Part shown: one piece after another, positions 37,247 to 45,600 of the stretch
How positions within the stretch are numbered: the first letter of the stretch is position 1
How the letters are laid out: every line of letters begins with the position of its first letter
Source: Streptomyces sp. NBC_00510
GTDB taxonomy: Bacteria > Actinomycetota > Actinomycetes > Streptomycetales > Streptomycetaceae
NCBI GenBank assembly: GCA_036013505.1
Contig: CP107851.1
Span: 9,348,001 to 9,412,000, forward strand
DNA: 64,000 nt
Reading direction: 5' to 3'
The notes under the pieces: generated by a model
The model's database searches: none
What the model was told of the DNA's origin: nothing
The model's input: only the letters and a program-made list of their open reading frames with translations
Position numbers and translations under genes: made by a program

Positions 37247-39895
37247 ATGGCTGCCGGGAGGGACCGCACCACGGGCGCGGCGGGTTACCTGCTCAGGGTG
37301 TTCGCCGGTCTGGCCCGGCCCGCCCTGACCCTGCTGTTCGGCCCGGCGGGAGCGGTCGCCGGGGCGGCGACGGAGACCGTGGCCGCCTCGGGGGGCAGGG
37401 CGCTGGAGCAGTCGGCGGGCCGCAGGCGGGCGCTGCCGGGCCTGCTGCGGATCTCCCGGCGCGGCACGGCGCCGCTGGTGGCGGACGTGGACGACCCCAT
37501 CGGTCTCGGCGTCCACCCGGCCGCGCCGGGCGGCGGCGGGACGGCGGGCTTCGGCCGTGTCCCGGTGTTCGTCGGCCGGGACGCCATGCCGCAGGCGGAG
37601 GCGGTGCTGAGCGGGGGGCAGGGCTTCCTGCTGCTGGTGGGGGACTCCACGGCGGGCAAGACACGCCTGGCCTACGAGGTGGTGCGCAAGCACTTCCCGC
37701 GCTACCGGCTGGTCGTCCCGGACAGCCGTGAGGCGATGGTGGCCCTCGCGGACACCGTGCCACGGCTGAAGCAGGCCGTGGTGTGGCTGGACGACCTGGA
37801 GAACTACCTCGGCGCGGGCGGGCTGACGGCAGGTCACGTACAGCGGCTGCTGGAGGCCGGGCCGGCGCGGGTCGCCGTCGTGGCGACCATGAGCGCGCGT
37901 CAGCACATCCGCTTCGGCGCGCGCTCCGCCGCCGACGACGAGCCCGGCGGCGACGTGCTGCGCTCGGGGCGCGAGGTGCTGCGGCTGGCCTCGGTCGTGC
38001 GGGTGGACCGTACGTGGAGCGAGGCGGAGCTGGCCCGGGCCCGGCACCACACCGACGACCCGAGGATCAGGGCCGCCGTCAACGACGCCCGGTCCGGCAG
38101 CCGCGGGGTGGCCGAGTACCTCGCCGCGGCGCCCCAGTTGCTCGACGACTTCAGCAACGCGTGGGCGGCCGGCGCCCGTCCGCGGGCAGCCGCCCTCGTC
38201 GCAGGGGCTGTGGACGCCCGGCGCGCGGGCTACCACCAGCCGCTGCCCGAGGGCGTGCTGCGCCGCCTGCACGAGATCCACCTGGACCTGCGCGGCGGCA
38301 CCAGCCTGCGGCCGGAGGCGTGGGAGGAGGCACTGCGCTGGGCCACCGACCCCCTGCACGCCACCTCCAGCCTGCTGCTGCCCCGCGACGACGGCGCCTA
38401 CCTGGCCTTCGACTACCTGCACCAGACCCTGGACGAGCAGGTGCCGCCGCCGCGCATCCCGGACGCCGTGTGGGAGATCCTCATCGACCACGCCGACCCG
38501 GTGCGCGCCCTGGACATCGGCGCGACCGCCTACCAGCGCGGCGACCTGCACCACGCCATGGCCGCCTTCGACAAGGCCGGTGCCGATCCCGGGCAGTTGC
38601 CCCGGCAGTGGTACGCCACGTGCGTGGGGGAGGCCGGAGATCCCCGGCGCGCGGCGGACCTGTACCGCGAACTGGTCGCAGAGGCCGAGCGGGGCGGCGG
38701 TCCCGACGTCAAGGAGACGCTGGAGAACCGCAACTCCCACGCCCGTTACGTCGGCATGGCCGGCCACCCCGCCGAGGCCGTCGACCTGCTGCGCGGCGTC
38801 ATCGAGGACCGCACGCGCATCCTCGGCCGCGAGCACTCCCACACCCTCAACAGCCGCAACAACCTGGCGCTGTTCCTCGGCGAGACCGGACGGCTCGAGG
38901 AGGCGGTCGCCGAGTTCCAGTCCGTGCTGGCCGACCGGACCCGCCTGCTGGGCGCCGACCACCCGCACACCCTCAGCAGCCGGTACGGCTACGCCTACCT
39001 GCTGGGCGACGCGGGCCGCCCCGCACAGGCCGCCCGGCTCTTCGACAGCCTGGTCGCCGACCGGTCACGCACCCAGGGCCCGTACCACCCCTACACCCTC
39101 AACAACCGCCGCCACCACGCCCACTTCCTCGGCGAGGCGGGGCATGCCGCCCGCGCCGCCGGGCTGTTCGGGGAACTCCTCCAGGACTGCCTGAAGGTCC
39201 TCGACCCGCTCCACCCGGACACCCTCGCCTCCCGGCACGGTCACGCCCGGTTCCTGGGCGAGGCCGGCGACCCCGGCCGCGCATCGGCACTTCTCAGCGA
39301 CCTGATCGAGGACGGTCGCGGAGCCGCCGTGCACGGGCCGGACAGCCCGATCCCGTTGCTGTGGCGGCGCTACGAGGCGGTCTTCCTCAGCGAGGCCGGG
39401 GCGGCCGAGGAGGCCGTACGGCTTCTCGGCGCGCTGCTGACCGAGAGCGGCGAGATCCTCGACGACGGGCACCCCCAGTTGTTCGCGGTCCGCGCCGCCC
39501 ACGCCCGCTGCGTCCTGAGGGCGGGCCGGGCGGCCGAGGCGACGGCCCGGTACGAACAGCTCGTCGGCGACTGCCGCGAGCGCCTGGGCGACGACCACCC
39601 CCAGACGCTCACCGCACGCGGCGGGCGTGCCCGCTGCCTGGCCGCCACCGGCCGGCACGGCGAGGCCGCGGACCTGCTGGAGATCCTCGTCCAGGACCGC
39701 ACCCGCGTCCTCGGCGACGACCACCCCTCCACCCTCAACAGCCGCAACGCCCACGCCTGCTCGGTCGGCGCCGTGGGCGACGCCCCACGCGCCGCCCGCC
39801 TGCTGCGCCAGGTCCTCCAGGACCGCGTGCGCCACCTCGGCGAGGACCACCCCTGGATCGCCCGTACCCGGGAGGAACTCGCCCGCTTCCCGTGA
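37247..39895 (+). CDS. P-loop NTPase with C-terminal array of 42-residue TPR repeats (STAND-like)
   Basis: An 882-residue protein. The N-terminus has a hydrophobic, glycine/alanine-rich helix region (about 10-45). An NTPase domain follows, with Walker A GDSTAGKT (Lys138) and the acidic strand AVVWLDDLENYL as Walker B. After a helical middle region, about nine to ten uniform 42-residue repeats fill 490-882, with the pattern RTR.LG.DHPHTLNSRN..A..LGEAGR..EA..L...L.D, of the kinesin-light-chain TPR type. The layout is that of a STAND-type signalling ATPase in which repeats sense a ligand. No effector domain can be named. GGGGGAG precedes the ATG. It follows the terpene synthase and is probably in the same transcript. 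Confidence 0.85.
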   Translation: MAAGRDRTTGAAGYLLRVFAGLARPALTLLFGPAGAVAGAATETVAASGGRALEQSAGRRRALPGLLRISRRGTAPLVADVDDPIGLGVHPAAPGGGGTAGFGRVPVFVGRDAMPQAEAVLSGGQGFLLLVGDSTAGKTRLAYEVVRKHFPRYRLVVPDSREAMVALADTVPRLKQAVVWLDDLENYLGAGGLTAGHVQRLLEAGPARVAVVATMSARQHIRFGARSAADDEPGGDVLRSGREVLRLASVVRVDRTWSEAELARARHHTDDPRIRAAVNDARSGSRGVAEYLAAAPQLLDDFSNAWAAGARPRAAALVAGAVDARRAGYHQPLPEGVLRRLHEIHLDLRGGTSLRPEAWEEALRWATDPLHATSSLLLPRDDGAYLAFDYLHQTLDEQVPPPRIPDAVWEILIDHADPVRALDIGATAYQRGDLHHAMAAFDKAGADPGQLPRQWYATCVGEAGDPRRAADLYRELVAEAERGGGPDVKETLENRNSHARYVGMAGHPAEAVDLLRGVIEDRTRILGREHSHTLNSRNNLALFLGETGRLEEAVAEFQSVLADRTRLLGADHPHTLSSRYGYAYLLGDAGRPAQAARLFDSLVADRSRTQGPYHPYTLNNRRHHAHFLGEAGHAARAAGLFGELLQDCLKVLDPLHPDTLASRHGHARFLGEAGDPGRASALLSDLIEDGRGAAVHGPDSPIPLLWRRYEAVFLSEAGAAEEAVRLLGALLTESGEILDDGHPQLFAVRAAHARCVLRAGRAAEATARYEQLVGDCRERLGDDHPQTLTARGGRARCLAATGRHGEAADLLEILVQDRTRVLGDDHPSTLNSRNAHACSVGAVGDAPRAARLLRQVLQDRVRHLGEDHPWIARTREELARFP

Positions 39896-39914
39896 CGGGG
39901 TCGCGCCCGGCGGT

Positions 39915-41492
39915 TCAGTCGCGGGTGACCTGCCCGTCGACCAGCCGCCACAGCCCCAGCGGGTTGGCCGGGACCAGCGCCTCGGGGAGCAGCGCGTCCG
40001 GGAAACCCTGGTAGGTGACGGGCCGCAGGAAGCGGTCGATCGCGCTCATGCCGACCGAGGTGAAGCGGCTGTCGGTGGTGGCCGGGAACGGGCCGCCGTG
40101 GATGGTGGCGTGGCCGACCTCCTGCGGGTGGGCGAAGGCGTTCACCACGATCCGGCCGGTACGGCGCTCCAGGACCGGCAGCAGGCGCGCGGCCTGCGGG
40201 TGGTCCTCCTCCTCGAGGTGCATCGTCGCCGACAGCTGGCCGCGGAAGCTCCGGGCCACCTGCGTCATCTGCTCGACGCCGGACAGCCGGACCAGCAGCG
40301 CGGCCGGTCCGAAGACCTCCTCGGCCAGCGCGGGTTCGGCCAGGAACCGGTCGCCGTCGACCTCGAGGAGCTGTGCGCGGCCCTCGTGGGCGCCCTCGGG
40401 CTCCGGGCCGACCGTCACGGTCGCGGCCCCGGAGTCGCGCAGGCGCTGCGCCCCGCGGCCGTACGCGTCGTGGATGCCGGGGGTGAGCATCGTCCGCGCG
40501 CCCATCGCGCTCACCCGTGCCGCGGCTGCCTCGCGCATCGCGGCGTAGCCCGGGCCGTCGACGGCGAGCAGCACGGCCGGCTTCAGGCAGGCCTGGCCGA
40601 CGTTGACGAGCATGCGCTCGGCGAAGCCGTCGCCGATCTCGCCGCCGCGCGCCTCCAGCGCCGCCGGCAGGACGAAGGTCGGGTTGACGCTGGTCATCTC
40701 GGCGAAGACCGGGATCGGGTCGGGGCGCAGCTGGGCCCGGCGGTACAGGGCCATGCCGCCGCCCTCGGAGCCGGTGAAGGTGACCGCCTTGACCAGCGGG
40801 TGGTCCACCAGGGCCTCGCCGATCGCGTTGCCCGCTCCGCGGACCATCGAGAACACGCCCTCGTGCAGCCCGGAGTCGGCGACGGCGCCCTGGATGACGC
40901 GGCCCATCAGTTCAGAGGCGCCGGGGTGGGCGTTGTGGGCCTTGAGGATCACCGGGCAGCCCGCCGCGAGCGCGGCGGCGGTGTCGCCGCCGGCGACCGA
41001 GTACGAGATCGGGAAGTTGCTCGCGCCGAAGACGGCCACCGGACCGATCGCGATCTTCTGCATGCGGTGGTCCATGCGCGGCCTGGGCTGCCGATCGGGC
41101 TGGGCCGGGTCGACGGCGGCCTGCCGGAACCGGCCCTGCCGCACCACGTCGGCGAACTGCCGGAACTGCCCGGCGGCCTTGGCCGCCTCGGCCTCCAGCT
41201 GCGCGGCCGGAAGGCCCGTCTCCAGCGCCGCCCGCTCGGCCAGTTCGCCCTTGATCCCGTCCAGCCGGTCCGCGACCAGCTCCAGGAAGGCGGCGCGCTC
41301 CGTGAGGCCGGTGCGGTTGTAGGTGTCGTAGGCCTCGTCGGCCAGGCGGGCGGCGCGGTCGACCTCGGCCGCCCCGCCGAGCGCGAACTCCGGTCCGACC
41401 AGTTCGCCGGTCGCCGGGTCGAGGGCCTTCATCGTGCCTTCGGACGCGGGGACGGACGACGCGCCTATCAGCATCTCTCCGGTCAGTCGCAT
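39915..41492 (-). CDS. Aldehyde dehydrogenase (NADP), alpha-ketoglutarate semialdehyde dehydrogenase-like
   Basis: A 525-residue enzyme of the NADP-dependent aldehyde dehydrogenase group. The catalytic cysteine is Cys302 in NVGQACLKPAVLL, and the general base is Glu265 in FAEMTSVNPTFVLP. The loop VTFTGSEGGG lies in the cofactor domain. The ending (FLRPVTYQGFPDALLPEAL) is typical of the KGSADH branch, which oxidises semialdehydes to 2-oxoglutarate; other aldehydes are possible. Its ATG is one base after the cysteine hydrolase stop, with the ribosome site GGAG inside that gene, so the two form one operon. Confidence 0.88.
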   Translation of the reverse strand: MRLTGEMLIGASSVPASEGTMKALDPATGELVGPEFALGGAAEVDRAARLADEAYDTYNRTGLTERAAFLELVADRLDGIKGELAERAALETGLPAAQLEAEAAKAAGQFRQFADVVRQGRFRQAAVDPAQPDRQPRPRMDHRMQKIAIGPVAVFGASNFPISYSVAGGDTAAALAAGCPVILKAHNAHPGASELMGRVIQGAVADSGLHEGVFSMVRGAGNAIGEALVDHPLVKAVTFTGSEGGGMALYRRAQLRPDPIPVFAEMTSVNPTFVLPAALEARGGEIGDGFAERMLVNVGQACLKPAVLLAVDGPGYAAMREAAAARVSAMGARTMLTPGIHDAYGRGAQRLRDSGAATVTVGPEPEGAHEGRAQLLEVDGDRFLAEPALAEEVFGPAALLVRLSGVEQMTQVARSFRGQLSATMHLEEEDHPQAARLLPVLERRTGRIVVNAFAHPQEVGHATIHGGPFPATTDSRFTSVGMSAIDRFLRPVTYQGFPDALLPEALVPANPLGLWRLVDGQVTRD

Positions 41493-41493
41493 G

Positions 41494-42123
41494 TCAGTGG
41501 TCTCCGTTCTCCAGGGTCCCCAGCAGGTCGGCGGTGGTGGTGATGGAGTGGGCGTAGGTGGGGCCGTTGAGCTCGTGGGCGGCGTGCATCATCTCGGGGC
41601 GGTAGGCCGCGGTGGCGTCGCGGACGAGCGTCACGTGGTAGCCGAGCTCCATGGCGAAGCGCCCGGTGGACTCGATGCAGGTGTTGGCGAGCAGGCCGAC
41701 GACGATCACGTGCGTGATGCCGTGCTGCTTGAGCCGGAAGTCCAGGTCGGTGTTGGCGAACCCGCTCTGCGACCAGTGCTCCTGGATGACCACCTCGCCG
41801 TCGGCGGGCCGGAAGTCGGGGTGGAACTCGCCGCCCCAGGTGCCGAGGGCGAAGGTGTGCCGCTCCTGGATGATGCGGTGCGTGGGGTTGGGGTGCTCCC
41901 AGTCCTCGTAGTCGCCCTCCTGCCAGCGGCGGTGGGGGACGAAGAAGACCTTGTGGCCCGCCGCGCGCCCCGCTCCGACGACGGCGCGGAGGTTGTCGAG
42001 CAGGCCGACCTCGGTGGCGACGCCCTCCAGCGCGGGCCAGACCTTGCCTCCCTCCGACAGGAAGTCGTTGTAGGGGTCGACCAGCAGGATCGCGGTGCGC
42101 GTGGGGTCGTAGGTGTCGGTCAT
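41494..42123 (-). CDS. Isochorismatase-like cysteine hydrolase
   Basis: A 209-residue isochorismatase-fold protein. Asp16 (LLVDPYNDF) and nucleophile Cys149 (GLLANTCIESTGR) are clear. At the position expected for the catalytic Lys the sequence is EHWSQSGFANTDL, so the triad seems altered, as in one subgroup of the family. It probably hydrolyses a small amide or related compound. The ATG at 42123 has AAAGGA upstream. It leads the operon with the aldehyde dehydrogenase, and an operator-like palindrome lies 21 bases before its start. Confidence 0.85.
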   Translation of the reverse strand: MTDTYDPTRTAILLVDPYNDFLSEGGKVWPALEGVATEVGLLDNLRAVVGAGRAAGHKVFFVPHRRWQEGDYEDWEHPNPTHRIIQERHTFALGTWGGEFHPDFRPADGEVVIQEHWSQSGFANTDLDFRLKQHGITHVIVVGLLANTCIESTGRFAMELGYHVTLVRDATAAYRPEMMHAAHELNGPTYAHSITTTADLLGTLENGDH

Positions 42124-42143
42124 GACGGGTCCTTTCCCAATCT

Positions 42144-42193
42144 GGATTATTTGCATCATCCTCATTCCTCATTCAGGATTACTCTCGTCATCC
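42144..42193. promoter_or_regulatory. Two operator-like palindromes GGATTA-N6-TCATCC
   Basis: GGATTA-TTTGCA-TCATCC lies at 42144-42161 and GGATTA-CTCTCG-TCATCC at 42176-42193. The second has extra flanking symmetry (TTCAGGAT...ATCCTGAA). They fill the gap between the divergent cysteine hydrolase and lipocalin-like genes. The same motif occurs three times upstream of the TetR gene at 44.2 kb, so that regulator probably binds here. Confidence 0.75.
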
Positions 42194-42246
42194 TGAAAGT
42201 CAAGGACGGCGCCCCCGGGCGCCCGGCACGTGAGCGAGGTACGGCG

Positions 42247-42699
42247 ATGACCCCCGATGAACTGCGCACATCCCTGATCGGCGCCTGGCGTCTGGTGTCC
42301 TACGAGGCCGCCGACGTCGGGACCGGGGAGGTCGTCGAGCCCTTCGGGCCGCGGCCCCGGGGGCTGATCACGTACGGGCCGGACGGCCACATGGCGGCCC
42401 AGATCATGCGGGTCGGGCGGCCGGGCTTCCGTCACGGGCGGCTCGAGGAAGGGCTGCCGGAGGAACTGACCGCGGCGGCCGCGGGCTACCTCGCGTACGC
42501 CGGCACCTTCGAGGTCCCGGCCGGGGACACGGTCGTCCACCACGTCGAGCTGAGCCTGTTCCCCAACTGGGTGGGCGGTTCCCAGACGCGGATCGCCGAC
42601 CTGGACGGCCGCAGGCTCCGGCTGAGCCTGCCCGGCGCCGCCAGGATCTGGGGGGCGCTGCGCACCGGCGTCCTGACCTGGGAGCGCGACGGGCGGTAG
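42247..42699 (+). CDS. Lipocalin-like domain protein
   Basis: A 150-residue protein starting MTPDELRTSLIGAWRLVSYEA and continuing with RGLITYGPDGHMAAQIMR and VVHHVELSLFPNWVGG, the pattern of the small lipocalin-like family common in bacteria. These are beta-barrel proteins thought to bind or isomerise small hydrophobic compounds. The ATG follows GCGAGG. It is divergent from the cysteine hydrolase operon with the operator pair between them, and it is followed by a terminator. It is probably part of the same regulon. Confidence 0.82.
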   Translation: MTPDELRTSLIGAWRLVSYEAADVGTGEVVEPFGPRPRGLITYGPDGHMAAQIMRVGRPGFRHGRLEEGLPEELTAAAAGYLAYAGTFEVPAGDTVVHHVELSLFPNWVGGSQTRIADLDGRRLRLSLPGAARIWGALRTGVLTWERDGR

Positions 42700-42721
42700 T
42701 GGCGGCCCCGGGGAGGGGGGT

Positions 42722-42753
42722 GCGGAGCGCGGGCGGTGGGGCCCGCGCTCCGC
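42722..42753. terminator. Bidirectional terminator hairpin
   Basis: GCGGAGCGCGGGC (42722-42734) pairs perfectly with GCCCGCGCTCCGC (42741-42753) across a six-base loop. It separates the convergent lipocalin-like and MFS genes. Confidence 0.85.
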
Positions 42754-42769
42754 GGGGGGTCGGGTGTGG

Positions 42770-44044
42770 TCATCCCCGCAGGGCGGGGGTGGCGGAGGCG
42801 TCCGCGTCGGCCTGTCCGGGGCCGGCGTCGTCGCTGTGCCGGGGGGCCGTGTGGCGGGCGCGGAGGCCGTGCCAGGCGAGCGTCAGGCACGCGAGGAGCA
42901 GGAAGCCCAGGCCGCCCGCCACCACGCCACGCCAGCCGAAGGCGGAGAAGAGCACCCCGGCGACGGCGGAACCCGTGGCGCCGCCACCGAAGACCGCGAA
43001 CATGTACACCGTGTTGAGCCGCCCCCGGATCTCCGGCCCGGCGGTGAAGATGCGTGCCTGGTTGGCTATCTGACCGCTCGTCACCCCGTAGCCGAGGAGG
43101 TTGCAGCCGACGGCGAGGACGACGAGCGACCGCCCCGCGACCCCGAACAGCACGAAGGCGGCCAGTGCCGAGGCGACGGCGAGGGCGTTGACCCCCAGCG
43201 GCCCCCACCGGTCGGTGAGCCGCCCCGAGTAGCGGGCGGCCAGGGCGCCCGGCACGCTGCACAGGCCGAAGAGGCCGACCACGGCGGGGCCCAGCCCGAT
43301 CGGCGGCGCGGTGAGGTGGAAGGCGAGCGTGGACCAGAAGGCCGAGAAGGAGGCGAACGCCGTCGCCCCCAGTGCGGCCGACAGGCGCAACGGGGCGTGG
43401 TCCACGAGCAGTCGGGGGAGTGAGGCGAGCAGGCTCCCGTAGCCGCCGGAGGCCGCGGCCCCCGGCGGGCGCCCGGCCGGCATGTAGCGGGGGAGGACCA
43501 GTAGCAGCGCCGCCGTGGCCGCTGCGGCGACGAGGAAGCCGGCCCGCCAGGTGCCCGCGGCCTGGGCGATGAGCCCGGAGGCGGTGCGCGAGAGCAGGGC
43601 GCCCATCGTCAGCCCCGTGCCGACCGCCCCCAGGACCCGCCCGGCCTGGCCGGGGGCGGCCATCGACGCGACCGTGGGCATGATCACCTGCGGGAGCACG
43701 GTGCTCGCCGAGAGCACGAGGGTCGCCATCCCCAGCAGGGCGACGGACGGAGCCAGGGCGCCCCCCAGGAGCGCGACGGCGGTCACCGCCAGCAGGACCC
43801 TGGACAGTCGGCGCAGCCGGGCCCTGTCCGCGAGCGGGACGACGGCCACGATCCCCAGCGCGTAGCCGATCTGTCCTGCCGTGGCCACGAGGCCGGCGGC
43901 GGACGCGGAGATGCCGAAGCCGCGGGCGATCTGGTCGAGGAGGGGCTGGGTGAAGTAGATGTTGGCGACCGTGATCGCCGTCGCCGTGGCGAAGACGGGG
44001 AGGGTTCCCCGCTTGACGTCCGGGCGGGTTGCTGCGGTGGTCAT
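42770..44044 (-). CDS. MFS transporter (drug/metabolite exporter type)
   Basis: A 424-residue protein with about twelve membrane helices. The N-terminus has FATATAITVANIYFTQPLLDQIARGFGI, split across the first helix, and a basic inter-helix loop LADRARLRRLSRVLL resembling MFS motif A. It is close to the YgaY/NepI-like branch of exporters. It is divergent from a TetR gene with three operator-like palindromes between them, so it is probably induced by its own substrate. The ATG at 44044 has GAGGA just upstream. Confidence 0.88.
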   Translation of the reverse strand: MTTAATRPDVKRGTLPVFATATAITVANIYFTQPLLDQIARGFGISASAAGLVATAGQIGYALGIVAVVPLADRARLRRLSRVLLAVTAVALLGGALAPSVALLGMATLVLSASTVLPQVIMPTVASMAAPGQAGRVLGAVGTGLTMGALLSRTASGLIAQAAGTWRAGFLVAAAATAALLLVLPRYMPAGRPPGAAASGGYGSLLASLPRLLVDHAPLRLSAALGATAFASFSAFWSTLAFHLTAPPIGLGPAVVGLFGLCSVPGALAARYSGRLTDRWGPLGVNALAVASALAAFVLFGVAGRSLVVLAVGCNLLGYGVTSGQIANQARIFTAGPEIRGRLNTVYMFAVFGGGATGSAVAGVLFSAFGWRGVVAGGLGFLLLACLTLAWHGLRARHTAPRHSDDAGPGQADADASATPALRG

Positions 44045-44119
44045 GGGTCCTCGCGGAGGGTTCGCGGGCGGGAGGGGAGAGGCGGCGGGCCTGCTCCGGT
44101 GGAGGCTCGTGCCGAGGTC

Positions 44120-44219
44120 TGGATGATTGATGTCATCCACACATGCAGGATGATGCGTGTCATCCTGCATGTCAAAGCCCCGGGGGGGTTCCGGGAGGGG
44201 TGTATGATGTCCGTCATCC
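44120..44219. promoter_or_regulatory. Three operator-like palindromes of the GGATGA-N6-TCATCC type
   Basis: Site 1 is TGGATGA-N6-TCATCCA at 44120-44139. Site 2 is ACATGCAGGATGA-N6-TCATCCTGCATGT at 44141-44172, with perfect 13-base arms. Site 3 is GTATGA-N6-TCATCC at 44202-44219. The spacer is six bases in all three. They occupy the region between the divergent MFS and TetR genes and match the two sites near 42.2 kb. Confidence 0.82.
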
Positions 44220-44263
44220 ACATTGGGTCGGGTCAGCCCGACGCACACCCGGGAGGTCATGCG

Positions 44264-44851
44264 ATGGGTCACTCGCAGGCAGCGAAGGCCGAGTCGCGCG
44301 AGAAGGTCCTGCGGATCGCCGCCCGCCGGATCCGCGAGGAGGGCATGACCCGACCCGGCGTCGCGGACCTCATGAACGAGGCCGGACTGACCCACGGCGG
44401 GTTCTACAAGCACTTCGCCTCGCGCGAGGACCTGATGGGTCAGGCGGCGGCGCTGGCGCTGGCCGACGGCGAGGCGAAGATGGCCGAGGCCGCCCGCCGG
44501 GACCCCGATGAACCCCGCTCGGGGCTGATCGACGCCTACCTCAGCGCCCGCCACCGGGACGCGCCCGGCACCGGCTGCGCCCTGGTGACCCTGGGCGCCG
44601 CGGCCGGTCGCGGCGAGGCGGAGTTGCAGGAGGCGTACGAGAAGCAGGTCCGCAGCTACCTCGCGCTCATCGGTGAGGCGGCGCAGGGCGACGACCCCGG
44701 CGAGGCGCGTGCCGACGCGATGCTCACCCTCAGCGCCCTGGTCGGCGCGCTGCTGATCTCGCGCGCGGTCGCCGACCCGGAGCTGTCCGACGAGTTCCTG
44801 ACGACGGTCGCCGGGCGCCTGAAGGACGCCCATGTACCCGCAGAGGCCTGA
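44264..44851 (+). CDS. TetR-family transcriptional regulator
   Basis: A 195-residue regulator. The N-terminal HTH is clear (REKVLRIAARRIREEGMTRPGVADLMNEAGLTHGGFYKHFASREDLM, in part), followed by a mostly helical ligand domain with an SARHRDAPGTGCALVTLG segment. GGGAGG precedes the ATG. Divergent from the MFS gene, it most likely represses itself, the exporter, the cysteine hydrolase/aldehyde dehydrogenase operon and the lipocalin-like gene through the shared palindrome. The inducer is unknown. Confidence 0.92.
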   Translation: MGHSQAAKAESREKVLRIAARRIREEGMTRPGVADLMNEAGLTHGGFYKHFASREDLMGQAAALALADGEAKMAEAARRDPDEPRSGLIDAYLSARHRDAPGTGCALVTLGAAAGRGEAELQEAYEKQVRSYLALIGEAAQGDDPGEARADAMLTLSALVGALLISRAVADPELSDEFLTTVAGRLKDAHVPAEA

Positions 44852-45093
44852 CCGAACCGGCCGGGCCGGACGCCCGTTCCGCCGCCCTCGGCCGCACCGG
44901 CGGCGGCCGGCCGCATGGCCGCCGTGAGCGGGACGCGGCGGCACCCGCTAGGCCGGCCCTTGACCGCAGGGCGACTCCCGCGTCCCCGCACGTCAGGGCG
45001 TTGCCCGCGGACGGCCGGGCGTTGCTGCGGGGCGGCGCGTCGCGCGTCCTCGTGGGGTCCGGGGACGGACGTGCGGGTCGCGGGGGCGGTCTC
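44852..45093. other. Short intergenic region downstream of the TetR gene
   Basis: I see no gene or clear hairpin terminator in these 240 bases. They separate the TetR gene from the broken chorismate mutase gene on the opposite strand. Confidence 0.4.
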
Positions 45094-45600
45094 TCACTCA
45101 GTGCGTGCGTGCGGCGGCGTCCTCCGGGTCCGCGCAGGCGTGGGCAGGGCCCGCGGAAGGCCCTTCCGGTGCAGGGCGTCCAGCCGGGCGGCGGCCGCTT
45201 CCTCCGACACCGCCCGCCGGGTGCCGGCCGCGCAGCGCGGACCGGTGCGCTGGAGCTGGGCCGCCGTGACGGCACGCACCAGGGCTGCGTCCCACCGCGT
45301 CCAGGCGTGGGGACCTCCGTCGTCAGGTCGGGCCGCTCGCGCGGGCGCAACGACGGGTCACGCTCCCAGAGCCGCAGCAACCCGTGCCGGACGACCTTGT
45401 TCGCCTCGATCTGGTCCGGCGAAAGACCCGCTGGACCGCCGCGGGGTCCGCCCCGAGGTCCCGTGCCCGGGGCCGCCGCGGCCGACAGTACCTGCCGCTC
45501 GCGCGCCGGGTCGTCGACCGCCTGGCCGGTGCCGCACTTGGCCGCCGCCGCCTGGTCCGCCACTGCCGGCCGCTACGCCGACAGCCGCGCCGGGCGCGAC
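45094..45600 (-). pseudogene. Remnant of a secreted chorismate mutase (AroQ-gamma type) gene
   Basis: Pieces of one chorismate mutase occur in order in three minus-strand frames. ADQAAAAKCGTGQAVDDPARERQVL is near 45560-45490 (here in part), ARDLGADPAAVQRVF at 45466-45422, and PDQIEANKVVRHGLLRLWERDP with RPDLTTEV at about 45418-45310. LVRAVTAAQLQRTGPRCA and AARLDALHRKGLPRALPT run from about 45290 to 45110. This is the arrangement of the gamma-class enzyme, including the conserved DQI-A-K helix and the Cys near the C-terminus. An in-frame TAG at 45573-45575 and at least two frameshifts inactivate it. The signal peptide is not visible. Confidence 0.75.

Noticed and set aside
38710..39892. 126-base repeats that might be read as a DNA repeat or CRISPR-like array
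   Set aside because: They are TPR codons in a single continuous reading frame, and there are no spacers.
36159..39895. A full terpene biosynthetic cluster or an antiviral STAND defence system
   Set aside because: There is no prenyl transferase, tailoring enzyme or resistance gene beside the synthase, and the ATPase has no recognisable nuclease, protease or TIR effector. Either idea goes beyond the evidence.
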